Of a stretch of DNA of 64,000 nucleotides, positions 24,254 through 33,128 are shown piece after piece. The position numbers and the translations under genes were made by a program. Source of the stretch: Facklamia sp. 7083-14-GEN3 (lineage in GTDB: Bacteria > Bacillota > Bacilli > Lactobacillales > Aerococcaceae); NCBI RefSeq assembly GCF_024742075.1, contig NZ_JANSGD010000004.1:124001-188000 (forward strand), given 5' to 3'. The notes under the pieces were generated by a model. That model worked only from the letters and a program-made list of their open reading frames with translations, was not told the DNA's origin and did not search any database. Position 1 is the stretch's first letter. The number at the start of each line of letters is the position of its first letter.

Positions 24254-25522
24254 ATGAAAAAATTAATCATCCGCGGAGGCAAAGCGTTAAATGGTGAAAT
24301 TAATATTAACGGAGCAAAAAACTCTACAGTTGCCTTAATACCAGCAGCCATTCTAGCCGATTCGGAGGTTGTCTTAGAAGGAGTGCCAGATATTCAAGAT
24401 GTTCACTCTCTACTCGAAATTTTGGATGAATTCCATGTGAAGACTTCTTTTGAAAATAATGTCTTAAAAATTGATCCTTCTCACATGCAATCAATTCCTA
24501 TGCCAACTGGTAAAATTCAAAGCTTACGAGCTTCTTACTACTTCATGGGGGCAGCCCTATCAAAATTTGGTGAAGGAGTTATTGGATTACCGGGAGGTTG
24601 TTTTTTAGGGCCTCGTCCAATTGATCAACATGTGAAAGCCTTCCGAGCCTTGGGTGCGGTGGTTGAGGATGAATACGGGGTGATTACCCTTTCAACTCCT
24701 GAAGGACTTACTGGAAACCGAATTTATATGGACGTGGTTTCAGTTGGAGCAACTATTAACACCATTTTAGCTTCAGTTAGAGCTCAAGGTAGAACAATTA
24801 TTGAAAACGCCGCACGCGAACCAGAAATTATTGATTTAGTTACTCTATTAAATAAAATGGGGGCAAAAATTCGTGGAGCTGGAACTTCAGTTATACGAAT
24901 AGAAGGTGTGGACCGACTAAAAGGAACAACTCATACGATTATTCCCGATCGCATTGAGGCAGGAACCTATATTTCAGTGGCAGTTGCAATGGGAAATGAA
25001 ATTAAAATAAATAATGTAATTTTTGAACATATTGAAAGTTTTATTGCAAAACTAAATGAGATGGGTGCCAAAATGGAAATTGGAGAAGATAGTATTCTTG
25101 TTCATCGCTCCGATGACTTAAAAATGGTTTCATTAAAGACGCAGCCATATCCAGGGTTTGCAACGGATTTGCAACAGCCACTAACTTCCGTATTAATTAA
25201 AGCTAATGGTAAGGGAACAATTACGGATACTATTTACCCTCAAAGAGTTAAGCATATTCCTGAATTGAATCGTATGGGAGCTAATATTAAGGTTGATGGC
25301 GATATTATTCGTGTGGAGGGCCCGGCTAAGTTAACGGGTGCTCCAGTTCGTGCCAGTGATTTAAGAGCAGGAGCTTGTCTGGTTATTGCTGGTTTAATGG
25401 CAGAGGGACAAACAGAGATTACAGGTGTTGATAATATCTTAAGAGGGTATTCCAACATTGTTGAAAAATTACAAGAAGTCGGCGCCGATATCCAGATGAT
25501 CGAGGATGAAGAGGAAGAATAG
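24254..25522 (+). CDS. murA: UDP-N-acetylglucosamine 1-carboxyvinyltransferase
   Basis: First committed enzyme of peptidoglycan synthesis, transferring enolpyruvate from PEP to UDP-GlcNAc in the cytoplasm. The 422-residue protein has the catalytic cysteine C116 in [13 protein letters not shown], and K22-N23 for PEP binding. The C-terminal half repeats the inside-out barrel ([30 protein letters not shown]). Firmicutes carry two paralogues, and the neighbour rho points to the murA2/murZ-type copy, but the subtype is not certain. ATG at 24254 follows AAAAGGAG; eight extra codons upstream are rejected. Confidence 0.95.
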   Translation: MKKLIIRGGKALNGEININGAKNSTVALIPAAILADSEVVLEGVPDIQDVHSLLEILDEFHVKTSFENNVLKIDPSHMQSIPMPTGKIQSLRASYYFMGAALSKFGEGVIGLPGGCFLGPRPIDQHVKAFRALGAVVEDEYGVITLSTPEGLTGNRIYMDVVSVGATINTILASVRAQGRTIIENAAREPEIIDLVTLLNKMGAKIRGAGTSVIRIEGVDRLKGTTHTIIPDRIEAGTYISVAVAMGNEIKINNVIFEHIESFIAKLNEMGAKMEIGEDSILVHRSDDLKMVSLKTQPYPGFATDLQQPLTSVLIKANGKGTITDTIYPQRVKHIPELNRMGANIKVDGDIIRVEGPAKLTGAPVRASDLRAGACLVIAGLMAEGQTEITGVDNILRGYSNIVEKLQEVGADIQMIEDEEEE

Positions 25523-25536
25523 AAAGGAAATACCCA

Positions 25537-26802
25537 GTGAGTGATGCATTTTCCTTAGAGAATTTATTAAACAAAGAGGTAAAAGATTTATATGCTTATG
25601 CTAGAGAATTAAGAATCCCAGATTTTAGTCAACTATCTAAAAAGGAATTAGCCTTAGCGGTTATGCGAACACAAAAAGAAAAGCAAGGCTTTTTTCAAGT
25701 TGAAGGTATCTTAGATATCCCTAATGAGGAAGGCTTAGCCTTTATTCGTCCTATTAATTTCTCTCCTAGTAGGGAGGACGTTTATATCTCTGATTCACAA
25801 ATCAGACGGTTTTCGTTAAGAAATGGTGATCGAGTAGGAGGTCCTGCTCGACCGCCTAAAGACTCAGAGCGTTATTATGGTTTGATGCAAATATCAAGTG
25901 TTAACGGTAGAGATCCTGAAGAAACCCTTAATCGAGATGCTTTTGCAAGTTTAACGCCTATTTATCCAGACCGCCAAATAAAATTGGAGTATAAACAAAA
26001 TGTTATATCTAATCGCATGATTGATGTGATTGCTCCAATTGGTTTCGGTCAAAGAGGATTGATTGTCGCACCCCCTAAAGCAGGTAAGACTACAATTATT
26101 AAAGAAATCGCACGAGGGATTGCCAGTAATTATCCTGATAGCAAACTCTTTATTCTCTTAATTGATGAGCGTCCTGAAGAAGTAACCGATATAGAACGTT
26201 CAGTCAATGCAGAGGTTGTTTCATCAACTTTTGATGAAAGGCCGCAAAACCATGTGCGATTGGCTGATTTGCTCCTTTCACATGCACGACGGTTGGTGGA
26301 GGATGGACAGGATGTTGTTATCCTTTTGGATTCAATCACACGTTTAGCGCGAGCTTATAATTTAGTGGTTCGACCAAGCGGAAGAACCTTAAGCGGAGGG
26401 TTCGATCCCGCAGCTTTTTATTTTCCTAAGCGATTCTTTGGTTCTGCTAGAAACATTGAAAACGGGGGATCTTTAACGATTTTAGCGACTGCTCTAGTGG
26501 ATACTGGATCAAGAATGGATGATATTATCTATGAAGAGTTTAAAGGGACGGGTAATATGGAACTACATCTTTCTAGAGAATTAGGACAAAGACGTATCTT
26601 CCCAGCTATCGATATTAAAAAGTCTTCCACCCGTAAGGAAGAATTATTAATTGAGGAAAACTTTTTAGGTCAAATCTGGGACTTGCGCAATTTAATGACT
26701 TCTAACGGTTTAGAATATACCGAACAATTAATACAATTAATGCGTCAGACAGATAATAACCAAGACTTTTTTGAACAGTTGTCTAAGCTTTCAAGTAAAT
26801 AA
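25537..26802 (+). CDS. rho: Transcription termination factor Rho
   Basis: Hexameric RNA helicase, 421 residues. The N-terminal helical Rho-N segment (residues 1-45, [20 protein letters not shown]) precedes the RNA-binding cold-shock domain ([36 protein letters not shown]) and the RecA-like motor with the P-loop [23 protein letters not shown] and [12 protein letters not shown]. The bicyclomycin-type region is standard. The start is GTG at 25537, RBS AAAGGAAA, 15 bases after murA. Confidence 0.96.
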   Translation: MSDAFSLENLLNKEVKDLYAYARELRIPDFSQLSKKELALAVMRTQKEKQGFFQVEGILDIPNEEGLAFIRPINFSPSREDVYISDSQIRRFSLRNGDRVGGPARPPKDSERYYGLMQISSVNGRDPEETLNRDAFASLTPIYPDRQIKLEYKQNVISNRMIDVIAPIGFGQRGLIVAPPKAGKTTIIKEIARGIASNYPDSKLFILLIDERPEEVTDIERSVNAEVVSSTFDERPQNHVRLADLLLSHARRLVEDGQDVVILLDSITRLARAYNLVVRPSGRTLSGGFDPAAFYFPKRFFGSARNIENGGSLTILATALVDTGSRMDDIIYEEFKGTGNMELHLSRELGQRRIFPAIDIKKSSTRKEELLIEENFLGQIWDLRNLMTSNGLEYTEQLIQLMRQTDNNQDFFEQLSKLSSK

Positions 26803-26807
26803 ATTGT

Positions 26808-26840
26808 AAGTACCCTTGTTAAACGAGAGGTACTTTTTTT
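26808..26840 (+). terminator. Terminator after rho
   Basis: AAGTACC (26808-26814) pairs with GGTACTT (26829-26835) with an inner CTTGTT/AACGAG pairing, followed by a T7 tract. Confidence 0.85.
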
Positions 26841-26892
26841 AGAAAATGGATTCAGTTTATAAGGCTTAATTTTTTAATAAAGGAGATTGTTT

Positions 26893-28068
26893 ATGAAATG
26901 TTTAAATTGCGGGCATGAAAATCTGCCAGACGCTAAGTATTGCTCAGAGTGTGGCTTGCCTTTAAATAACGCTTATTCAAATAAGGAAAATGATAGTGCT
27001 CCTTTTGATACAAGTCTAGATGCAGGAGAAAGTAAAAATAATCAAGAAGATGTTATTGTGTCTAGAAACCGAATGGATTTATATCACAATAGACAGCAAG
27101 AAAAAGCTGTGTTAACAGATGAAATGAATGATAAAGTAGAAACAGTGCATATAGATAATAAAGACCACAGGGCATCAATCAATCAGGGTGGCTATGGTTG
27201 GAAAAAGATTATTGGTTTTAGTTTAATCTTTTTAGGAATAATCAGTCTCTTCATGGTTTATCGTTTAAACTTCTCAAAAGCAGCGGTTGAGGAACAATTT
27301 ATTAAGGCTATTGAAAAGAATGATTATTTAAAGGCAGCGGCGGTAGTAAGAACACCTATTACTGAAAAGCTCTGGACAGATTTAGATGTCAAACGGACAA
27401 TTGAACATTATCAAGATGCTGATATAGACTTCCCATACTTATTGCAAAAGGGTGATTTATCGACTGGCATTCAATGGCAAGGGAATAAGTTAGCAAAAAC
27501 TGAAAAAATGGGAAATTTTATGCTGATATTCCCTAAATATGCAATTAACCTTTATCCCTTTCCGGTTCAGCTTTCCCTTTCTAATGAATATCGTGACTTA
27601 AAAATTGTGAGTAAAGACCAATCGACCCAGTCAGTTGATTCAAAAGGAGGTATTCAAATTGAGCCTCGTATTCAAAATGTTATGATACAGTATAATTATC
27701 AAGGAAAAACTGAAGAGGTATGGTTCGATTTGGACTATAGTAAGTTAGAAGAGCATCGACATAAACTTTCTTTGGTACCAGTAACTAATACTTTAACGGT
27801 TGATAAAGCGCTATTAGGAGTAAGGCCTGACTTACCTTTCCAAGTAAATTCTTTTAATATTGATGGGCAAGATTATTCGCAGAGTCAGATTCAATTGTCA
27901 GGATTTGCTGGTCAAATTTTTGAAGTGAGCTTAAAGGCTAATTATAATGGTCAAGAATTACAAACAGAAACAATTCCAGTTAAATTAGTGAATAAAACAA
28001 GGATTACTTTGGATTACTCCAACGATCAAAAACTTAGAGAGCAGATTAAACAAGCAGAACTAAAATAG
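26893..28068 (+). CDS. TcaA/YvbJ-like zinc-ribbon membrane protein
   Basis: A 391-residue protein. Residues 1-20 are a zinc ribbon with cysteines at 3, 6, 17 and 20 (MKCLNCGHENLPDAKYCSEC); 25-100 is a polar linker; one membrane helix lies at 104-124 (WKKIIGFSLIFLGIISLFMV); the rest is extracellular. After the helix EEQFIKAIEKNDYLKAAAVV matches the tandem domains of TcaA-type proteins, which in staphylococci are associated with glycopeptide susceptibility; here the function is unknown. The ATG at 26893 is 8 bases after AGGAG. It is a single-gene unit between two terminators. Confidence 0.78.
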   Translation: MKCLNCGHENLPDAKYCSECGLPLNNAYSNKENDSAPFDTSLDAGESKNNQEDVIVSRNRMDLYHNRQQEKAVLTDEMNDKVETVHIDNKDHRASINQGGYGWKKIIGFSLIFLGIISLFMVYRLNFSKAAVEEQFIKAIEKNDYLKAAAVVRTPITEKLWTDLDVKRTIEHYQDADIDFPYLLQKGDLSTGIQWQGNKLAKTEKMGNFMLIFPKYAINLYPFPVQLSLSNEYRDLKIVSKDQSTQSVDSKGGIQIEPRIQNVMIQYNYQGKTEEVWFDLDYSKLEEHRHKLSLVPVTNTLTVDKALLGVRPDLPFQVNSFNIDGQDYSQSQIQLSGFAGQIFEVSLKANYNGQELQTETIPVKLVNKTRITLDYSNDQKLREQIKQAELK

Positions 28069-28096
28069 AAAAAAGACTCATTTTTGAGTCTTTTTT
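28069..28096 (+). terminator. Terminator after the TcaA-like gene
   Basis: AAAAAAGACTCA and TGAGTCTTTTTT form a 12-bp stem with a TTTT loop, beginning right after the stop codon. Confidence 0.9.
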
Positions 28097-28131
28097 ATTT
28101 GCATGAAATTGAAAATATAAAATTTTTAATA

Positions 28132-28180
28132 GTTATAACATAAAAACAAACTTGTTATAACATCGGTTCCATGGTAATAT
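28132..28180 (+). promoter_or_regulatory. Twin GTTATAAC operators and promoter of the DUF969-DUF979-pcp operon
   Basis: Two identical GTTATAACAT blocks start at 28132 and 28154, exactly 22 bp (two DNA turns) apart, and GTTATAAC is itself a palindrome. The second overlaps the -35 TTGTTA (28153-28158), and the -10 TAATAT with extended TG is at 28172-28180. The layout fits cooperative binding of a dimeric repressor that would block RNA polymerase. Confidence 0.65.
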
Positions 28181-28210
28181 TAAAATCTAATTATAAATAG
28201 GAGGTTACTT

Positions 28211-28894
28211 ATGGAATGGATTAAATTAATCGGAATTATTATTATCGTTCTTGGTTTTTACTTTAAACTTGATACCTTAGCAACTGTTATACTAGCAGGA
28301 TTAGCAACAGCTTTGGTTTCAGGGATTTCCTTGACCGAATTTTTTACAATTTTGGGAGAGACTTATACTAAGCAGCGAGTTGTATCATTGTTCTTTTTAT
28401 CACTACCAATGATTGGCTTATCAGAGGCATATGGCTTGAAACATCAAGCTGTTAAACTGATTGGAAAACTAAGAGGGCTTACCACAGGTTGGTTATATTC
28501 TCTATATATGCTGATTCGTCTAATTGCAGGGTTTTTCGCTATTCGATTAGGAGGTCACCCACAATTTGTGCGTCCATTAATTTACCCAATGGGTGAAGCG
28601 GCAACTAAATTAAAAGTAGGCGAAGATCTCAACGAAGAAGAAACAGAATTAATTAAAGGACGGGCAGCTGCCAATGAAAACTTTGGAAACTTTTTTGGTC
28701 AAAACACTTACTTAGGCTCAGCAGGAGTTCTTTTAATCGCTGGGACTTTAAAAGAATTAGGTTATGAAGGAACAACGGCAAATGTCGCGGTAGCTTCAAT
28801 GCCGATAGCTATTATTGCTTTAATTGTAGTGGTCGTTTACAACTTATTATTAGATGTCAAAATTAGACGTCATCATAAAGGGGAGGTTAAATAA
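28211..28894 (+). CDS. DUF969 membrane protein, putative transporter half
   Basis: A 227-residue membrane protein with around five to six helices, of the DUF969 family (MEWIKLIGIIIIVLGFYFKL, LFFLSLPMIGLSEAYGL, GQNTYLGSAGVLLIAGTL). The stop overlaps the ATG of the DUF979 gene. The conserved pairing DUF969-DUF979 next to pyroglutamyl peptidase suggests the two form one transporter for 5-oxoproline or a pyroglutamyl peptide; that is inference from gene neighbourhood, not shown by the sequence. RBS AGGAGG before the ATG at 28211. Confidence 0.85.
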   Translation: MEWIKLIGIIIIVLGFYFKLDTLATVILAGLATALVSGISLTEFFTILGETYTKQRVVSLFFLSLPMIGLSEAYGLKHQAVKLIGKLRGLTTGWLYSLYMLIRLIAGFFAIRLGGHPQFVRPLIYPMGEAATKLKVGEDLNEEETELIKGRAAANENFGNFFGQNTYLGSAGVLLIAGTLKELGYEGTTANVAVASMPIAIIALIVVVVYNLLLDVKIRRHHKGEVK

Positions 28895-29883
28895 TGCAAC
28901 TATTAACTAATTATGCTGGATTTCTAGCGGTAACTTTCCTTGAGAGCTTAAATGCCACACTTGAACCATATGTGCCAATGCTTTTAGAAATTACTTTTGT
29001 ACTGATTGGCTTGCAACTCCTCCATACTGCGTGGCGTGCATATAGCGACAAGACCAATCCTAATCGCATTGGAACAGCTTTGTTTTGGGGGATCTCAGGT
29101 CTCACTTTTCTTGGAGGGCAATTTATTTCTCCAATGCTTATTGGAATTATGGTCTGTGTTATGGGGCTTCTATCACTCTTTAAACAAGTTAAAGTGGGAA
29201 CCCTACCCGTTGTTGATGAAGAAAAGGCAGAAGAGCGTTCAACTAGAATGGGTAATAAAATCTTTATACCAGTATTAACGCTTGGAGTAGTAGCTTTAAT
29301 TATTGGATTTACCATTGAGAGCTTTAATGTGGTGGGTATTGCAATTGGTGCAATATTAGCAACCATCATTATCTTTATGGTATCAAGAGCGAAGCCAAGT
29401 GAGTTTCTTAATGAGAATAGTCGAATGGTTCAACAAGTTTCTACTACAGGTATTTTACCTCAACTATTAGCCGCTTTAGGAGCAGTCTTTACAGCGGCAG
29501 GTGTTGGTGATGTTATTGCTACTTTAATCGGTGGGGTTGTCCCTGCTGATAGTCGTTTCTTTGGAGTGGTTGCTTATGTACTAGGAATGGCCATTTTTAC
29601 TGGCATTATGGGAAATGCTTTTGCAGCCTTTACAGTTATCACTGCAGGAATCGGCATACCCTTCGTTTTTGCCTTGGGGGCAGATCCTTTTGTTGCCGGA
29701 GCCTTAGCCATGACAGCTGGGTACTGTGGGACTTTAATGACACCAATGGCTGGAAACTTTAATGCTTTGCCAGCTGCATTATTACGGATGAAAAATGAAT
29801 ATGGTGTCATTAAACAGCAAATTCCTGTGGCAATCATAATGATAGTTGCCCATATCGCATTAATGTATTTCTTTGCTTTTTAG
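28894..29883 (+). CDS. DUF979 membrane protein, putative transporter partner
   Basis: A 329-residue protein with nine or ten membrane helices, of the DUF979 family (GALAMTAGYCGTLMTPMAGN is the characteristic conserved loop; SFNVVGIAIGAILATIIIF a helix). Glycine-rich conserved loops and the matching length to DUF969 partner support a secondary-transport fold. The stop TAG is followed by pcp after 32 bases. The start codon overlaps the last base of the upstream stop (TAATG), so the two are translationally coupled. Confidence 0.85.
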   Translation: MQLLTNYAGFLAVTFLESLNATLEPYVPMLLEITFVLIGLQLLHTAWRAYSDKTNPNRIGTALFWGISGLTFLGGQFISPMLIGIMVCVMGLLSLFKQVKVGTLPVVDEEKAEERSTRMGNKIFIPVLTLGVVALIIGFTIESFNVVGIAIGAILATIIIFMVSRAKPSEFLNENSRMVQQVSTTGILPQLLAALGAVFTAAGVGDVIATLIGGVVPADSRFFGVVAYVLGMAIFTGIMGNAFAAFTVITAGIGIPFVFALGADPFVAGALAMTAGYCGTLMTPMAGNFNALPAALLRMKNEYGVIKQQIPVAIIMIVAHIALMYFFAF

Positions 29884-29915
29884 TAGTAAACTAAATGTAT
29901 AAAAGGAGGAATGAT

Positions 29916-30563
29916 ATGAAAATATTAGTAACAGGTTTTGATCCTTTTGGCGGAGAAGCTATTAATCCAGCCATTGAAGCAGTTAGATTGTTACCAGATG
30001 AAATTGCTGGAGCAGAAATAATTAAGTTAGAAATTCCGACTGTTTTCCACAAATCAGCTAATGTTGTGCGTGAAAAGGCCCTAGAAGTTAAACCAGATGT
30101 TATTTTAAATATTGGTCAAGCGGGTGGACGCGCTGAGTTAACACCAGAGCGTGTAGCAATCAATCAAGACGATGCACGTATCCCAGATAATGAAGGCAAT
30201 CAGCCGATTGATGTCTTTATCCAAAATGACGGGGATCCTGCTTATTTTGCGACATTGCCAGTAAAAGCAATGGTTCAAGCTATACGCCAAGCTGGTTTGC
30301 CCGCTAGTGTTTCTAACACTGCTGGAACCTTTGTCTGCAATCACATTATGTATCAGTCACTTTATTTTGTAGCAAAAGAGATGCCAAATACTAAAGCAGG
30401 CTTTATGCATATTCCTTTTATGACCCAACAAGTGGTAGATAAGCCTAACGTTCCTTCAATGTCATTAAATGATATTGCTAAGGGGATTGAAAAAGCGATT
30501 GAAGCCATTGTTGAGTATAATGACAAAGAAGATATCAAAGTGGTTGGTGGCGCTACTCATTAA
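29916..30563 (+). CDS. pcp: Pyrrolidone-carboxylate peptidase (pyroglutamyl peptidase I)
   Basis: Cytoplasmic C15 cysteine peptidase of 215 residues that removes N-terminal pyroglutamate. The catalytic triad is E78 (in [12 protein letters not shown]), C141 ([14 protein letters not shown]) and H165 (AGFMHIPF), all intact. ATG at 29916 lies 7 bases after AAAGGAGG; the ATG-like upstream codons at 29895 precede the ribosome binding site and are rejected. With DUF969 and DUF979 it forms an uptake-plus-hydrolysis unit by inference. Confidence 0.96.
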   Translation: MKILVTGFDPFGGEAINPAIEAVRLLPDEIAGAEIIKLEIPTVFHKSANVVREKALEVKPDVILNIGQAGGRAELTPERVAINQDDARIPDNEGNQPIDVFIQNDGDPAYFATLPVKAMVQAIRQAGLPASVSNTAGTFVCNHIMYQSLYFVAKEMPNTKAGFMHIPFMTQQVVDKPNVPSMSLNDIAKGIEKAIEAIVEYNDKEDIKVVGGATH

Positions 30564-30596
30564 TTTTATAAGCAATCTTTGGATTTAAATTGAATT

Positions 30597-30648
30597 AAAA
30601 TAGCACTCTCTTTGATGGGGATCAATCCATCAAAGAGAGTGCTATTTA
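30597..30648. terminator. Long bidirectional terminator between pcp and glnQ
   Basis: TAGCACTCTCTTTGATGG (30601-30618) pairs perfectly with CCATCAAAGAGAGTGCTA (30627-30644), flanked by A4 on one side and TTTATT on the other. It can serve both the pcp operon and the convergent amino acid transporter. Confidence 0.93.
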
Positions 30649-30649
30649 T

Positions 30650-31381
30650 TTACGAAATACTTTCAATAAAGGCTTGTGTTCGTTGATGCTGCGGGTTATT
30701 AAAAATATCGTAGCTACTTCCTTCTTCTAAAAGGATCCCATTATCTAAGAACACGACTCGGTCTGATACTTGTTGGGCAAATTTCATTTCGTGAGTTACA
30801 AAGATTAAGGACATATGCTGGTGGGCAATTTTTTGAATAAGCTCTAAAATTCCTCCAACCAGTTCAGGGTCCAAAGCAGAAGTAGGTTCATCTAATAAGA
30901 TAACTTTGGGTTCAATCGCTAAAGCCCTAGCAATTCCAACTCTTTGCTGCTGTCCGCCTGATAATTGATGAGGGTAGGCATTTAGATGGTCTCCCATACC
31001 GACTTGATGTAAAAAGGGGATGGCCTTTTCCTTTGCTTGAGATTTAGAAAGTTTTTTCACCATTAAAAGATGCTCCATCACATTTTCAAGAGCTGTTTTC
31101 TTAGAAAACAATGCATAATTTTGAAACACCATAGCTGTCTGTCTACGGAGGTTGAGAACATCAGCTTCAGAGACAGTTTCAACATCTAGTGTTATCTGAT
31201 CCAAACGAATAGTTCCCTCGTCAGCAGGTTCAATAAAGTTAATCGTTCGTAACAAAGTCGATTTGCCTGATCCAGATGGTCCGATAATAGTCAGGACTTG
31301 TCCAGCCTCAACTCTTAAATGGATATCTTGAAGAGCCTTTTTATTTTGAAATGACTTTGACCAATGATTTAGTTCTAACAT
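30650..31381 (-). CDS. Polar amino acid ABC transporter ATPase
   Basis: A 243-residue ATPase of the GlnQ/HisP type. Walker A GPSGSGKS is at 34-41, Q-loop MVFQNYALFSKK, signature LSGGQQQR, Walker B VILLDEPTSALD, and the closing THEMKFAQQVSDRVVFLDNG. It follows the fused binding-protein/permease gene on the minus strand by 20 bases. The pair makes a complete importer for a polar amino acid; ligand not determined. Confidence 0.93.
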   Translation of the reverse strand: MLELNHWSKSFQNKKALQDIHLRVEAGQVLTIIGPSGSGKSTLLRTINFIEPADEGTIRLDQITLDVETVSEADVLNLRRQTAMVFQNYALFSKKTALENVMEHLLMVKKLSKSQAKEKAIPFLHQVGMGDHLNAYPHQLSGGQQQRVGIARALAIEPKVILLDEPTSALDPELVGGILELIQKIAHQHMSLIFVTHEMKFAQQVSDRVVFLDNGILLEEGSSYDIFNNPQHQRTQAFIESIS

Positions 31382-31401
31382 TTTAAGATCCTTTCTAACG
31401 A

Positions 31402-32958
31402 CTAGCCCACTTGGTAGTAGTTTTCTAATCTTTTAATCATCCATTCTAATAGAATGCATAAGACCCAATAAATCAATGAAATAGCAATATAGGATTCAAA
31501 AAAGCGCAAGTTAGAGCCGGCGGTAATTTTTGCTTGTCCCATCATATCAACGACTGTAATGGTAAAGGCTAGGGATGTGCCTTTTAATAAGCGGATAAGA
31601 CTGTTTCCTAGGTTAGGGATGGCATTAATCATAGCTGAAGGTAAGATAATTCTTCGCATCGTTTGGCTAGCATTTAAACCAATAGAATAGGCAGCTTCTA
31701 TCTCCTTATGATCGACAGAAAGAATAGCTGAGCGAATCGTTTCAGAATTATAGGCAGCTTCATTTAGCCCCATGGCTAAGAAGGCGTAAAGAATGGCAGG
31801 GACTTGATTCACATCCCAATTTGTACCAATTGATTTATTGAGCCATTGTAGAAAGATAGGCAAGCCGTAATAAGCAAGAAATAGCTGAACAAGCAAGGGG
31901 GTGCCGCGCATATAAGAAACAAAGAGATTGACGAACCATCTAAGGCCTTTGACTTTTTTGAGTTTGATGATAGCTAAAAAGAAGCCAAGTATTAGACCAA
32001 TCATTCCAGCAATAAAAGTAATCAATAAAGTAACCGGAAGTTTTTCAAGAATACGTGGTAAAGCGATTTGAATAGCCTTTAATGAAATAAGTTGACTGTT
32101 CGTTTGTTCTTTAAGTCTTTGAGACTCAAAACTTTGGTTGCGCTGAATAATTGTTTCATTTAGCAAAGTATCATCTTGACCTAAATATTTCAGTGAAATT
32201 TCACTGAGACTACCATCTTGCCGCATAGTTTGTAGGGTTTGATCAATCACTTGCCGCAATTCAACCTCATCTTTTCGAAAAATAAAATAAGAACCAGGAA
32301 TTCTGATTTCTTCTTCGTTGGCTATCGGATGAGCCTTTAATTGAATGCCGTAAGTATCTTCAACATCCCTTAAATAGGTTGTAGCGTAAATAGTAGCATC
32401 GATTCGACCATTATAGACATCACGTATTAAAGAGGCTGGATCAGACTCTGCATATTTGATCACAACTGCCTTGTCAGGATGAGCCTCATTCCAAGCTTCT
32501 AGGTAGATAGATTGCGGGGAAGAGGGAACGACACCAAAAGATTTTCCTGCCATTTGTTCAATGGTGAGCTCTTCTTCCCTGTCATTAGCTGTTATTAATA
32601 CGTTGTGGGTGATGACATATGGATAGAGGGAAAATAAAAATTTCTCCCGTCTTTCGGGATTTTCACCCAAATTATTGGCGACTAGATCGAACTGGCCAGA
32701 ATCAAGTCCTGCGAAGAGGGAAGAAAACTCAGTAATTTCAAAGTTGAATTCAATGGCTTCATTACGTCGGTCAATTTCTTGTAAGATTTCAATCTCAATT
32801 CCTACTAGATTACCCCTATCATCAAAATAGTTGAGAGGCTTGGTCTGACCGGAAGTGCCAATCGTATACGCTTGTTTAGCTACTATGGAAGGATTAGTTG
32901 AAATTAGACTTATAGAAATAAGAATTAAAGCAAAGAACAGTTTATAAAGATTTTTCAT
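31402..32958 (-). CDS. Fused substrate-binding protein and permease of an amino acid ABC transporter
   Basis: A 518-residue fusion. A signal sequence (MKNLYKLFFALILISISLIS), a solute-binding domain of the SBP_bac_3 type at about residues 35-260 (AYTIGTSGQTKPLNYFDDRG, VGIEIEILQEI), then a permease domain from about 300 (VTLLITFIAGMIGLILGFFL, EAAYNSETIRSAILSVDHKE as the coupling loop, GNSLIRLLKGTSLAFTITV). Such GlnPH-type fusions are common in lactic acid bacteria. ATG at 32958 follows GAGGAGAA; the extra 37 N-terminal codons upstream would add a second hydrophobic segment without a ribosome binding site. No cysteine lipobox, as expected since the domain is tethered to the permease. Confidence 0.9.
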   Translation of the reverse strand: MKNLYKLFFALILISISLISTNPSIVAKQAYTIGTSGQTKPLNYFDDRGNLVGIEIEILQEIDRRNEAIEFNFEITEFSSLFAGLDSGQFDLVANNLGENPERREKFLFSLYPYVITHNVLITANDREEELTIEQMAGKSFGVVPSSPQSIYLEAWNEAHPDKAVVIKYAESDPASLIRDVYNGRIDATIYATTYLRDVEDTYGIQLKAHPIANEEEIRIPGSYFIFRKDEVELRQVIDQTLQTMRQDGSLSEISLKYLGQDDTLLNETIIQRNQSFESQRLKEQTNSQLISLKAIQIALPRILEKLPVTLLITFIAGMIGLILGFFLAIIKLKKVKGLRWFVNLFVSYMRGTPLLVQLFLAYYGLPIFLQWLNKSIGTNWDVNQVPAILYAFLAMGLNEAAYNSETIRSAILSVDHKEIEAAYSIGLNASQTMRRIILPSAMINAIPNLGNSLIRLLKGTSLAFTITVVDMMGQAKITAGSNLRFFESYIAISLIYWVLCILLEWMIKRLENYYQVG

Positions 32959-33045
32959 GGAATTCTCCTCAACCCTATATAATAAGCTTATTTTATCAAA
33001 GATATTAATAGATAGATAGATTATGTGAATAAGAAAACAAGTAAG

Positions 33046-33091
33046 CAAAAACAATCCCACCATAATCATTGATTAGGTAAGATTGTTTTTG
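33046..33091 (-). terminator. Terminator after abgT
   Basis: On the minus strand CAAAAACAATC pairs with GATTGTTTTTG around a 24-base loop that contains a small internal AAT-ATT pairing. It lies 38 bases after the abgT stop and before the amino acid transporter gene. Confidence 0.7.
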
Positions 33092-33128
33092 TAGCAATTA
33101 ATAAATACCTGCTTTGATTATATAAATC

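Noticed and set aside
28911-29369. 152-codon open frame antisense to the DUF979 gene
   Set aside because: It is a shadow of a hydrophobic coding gene, has no ribosome binding site and no recognisable domain.
32959-33069. Extra hydrophobic N-terminus for the fused amino acid transporter
   Set aside because: No ribosome binding site precedes 33069, whereas GAGGAG lies before the ATG at 32958, which starts a normal signal sequence.
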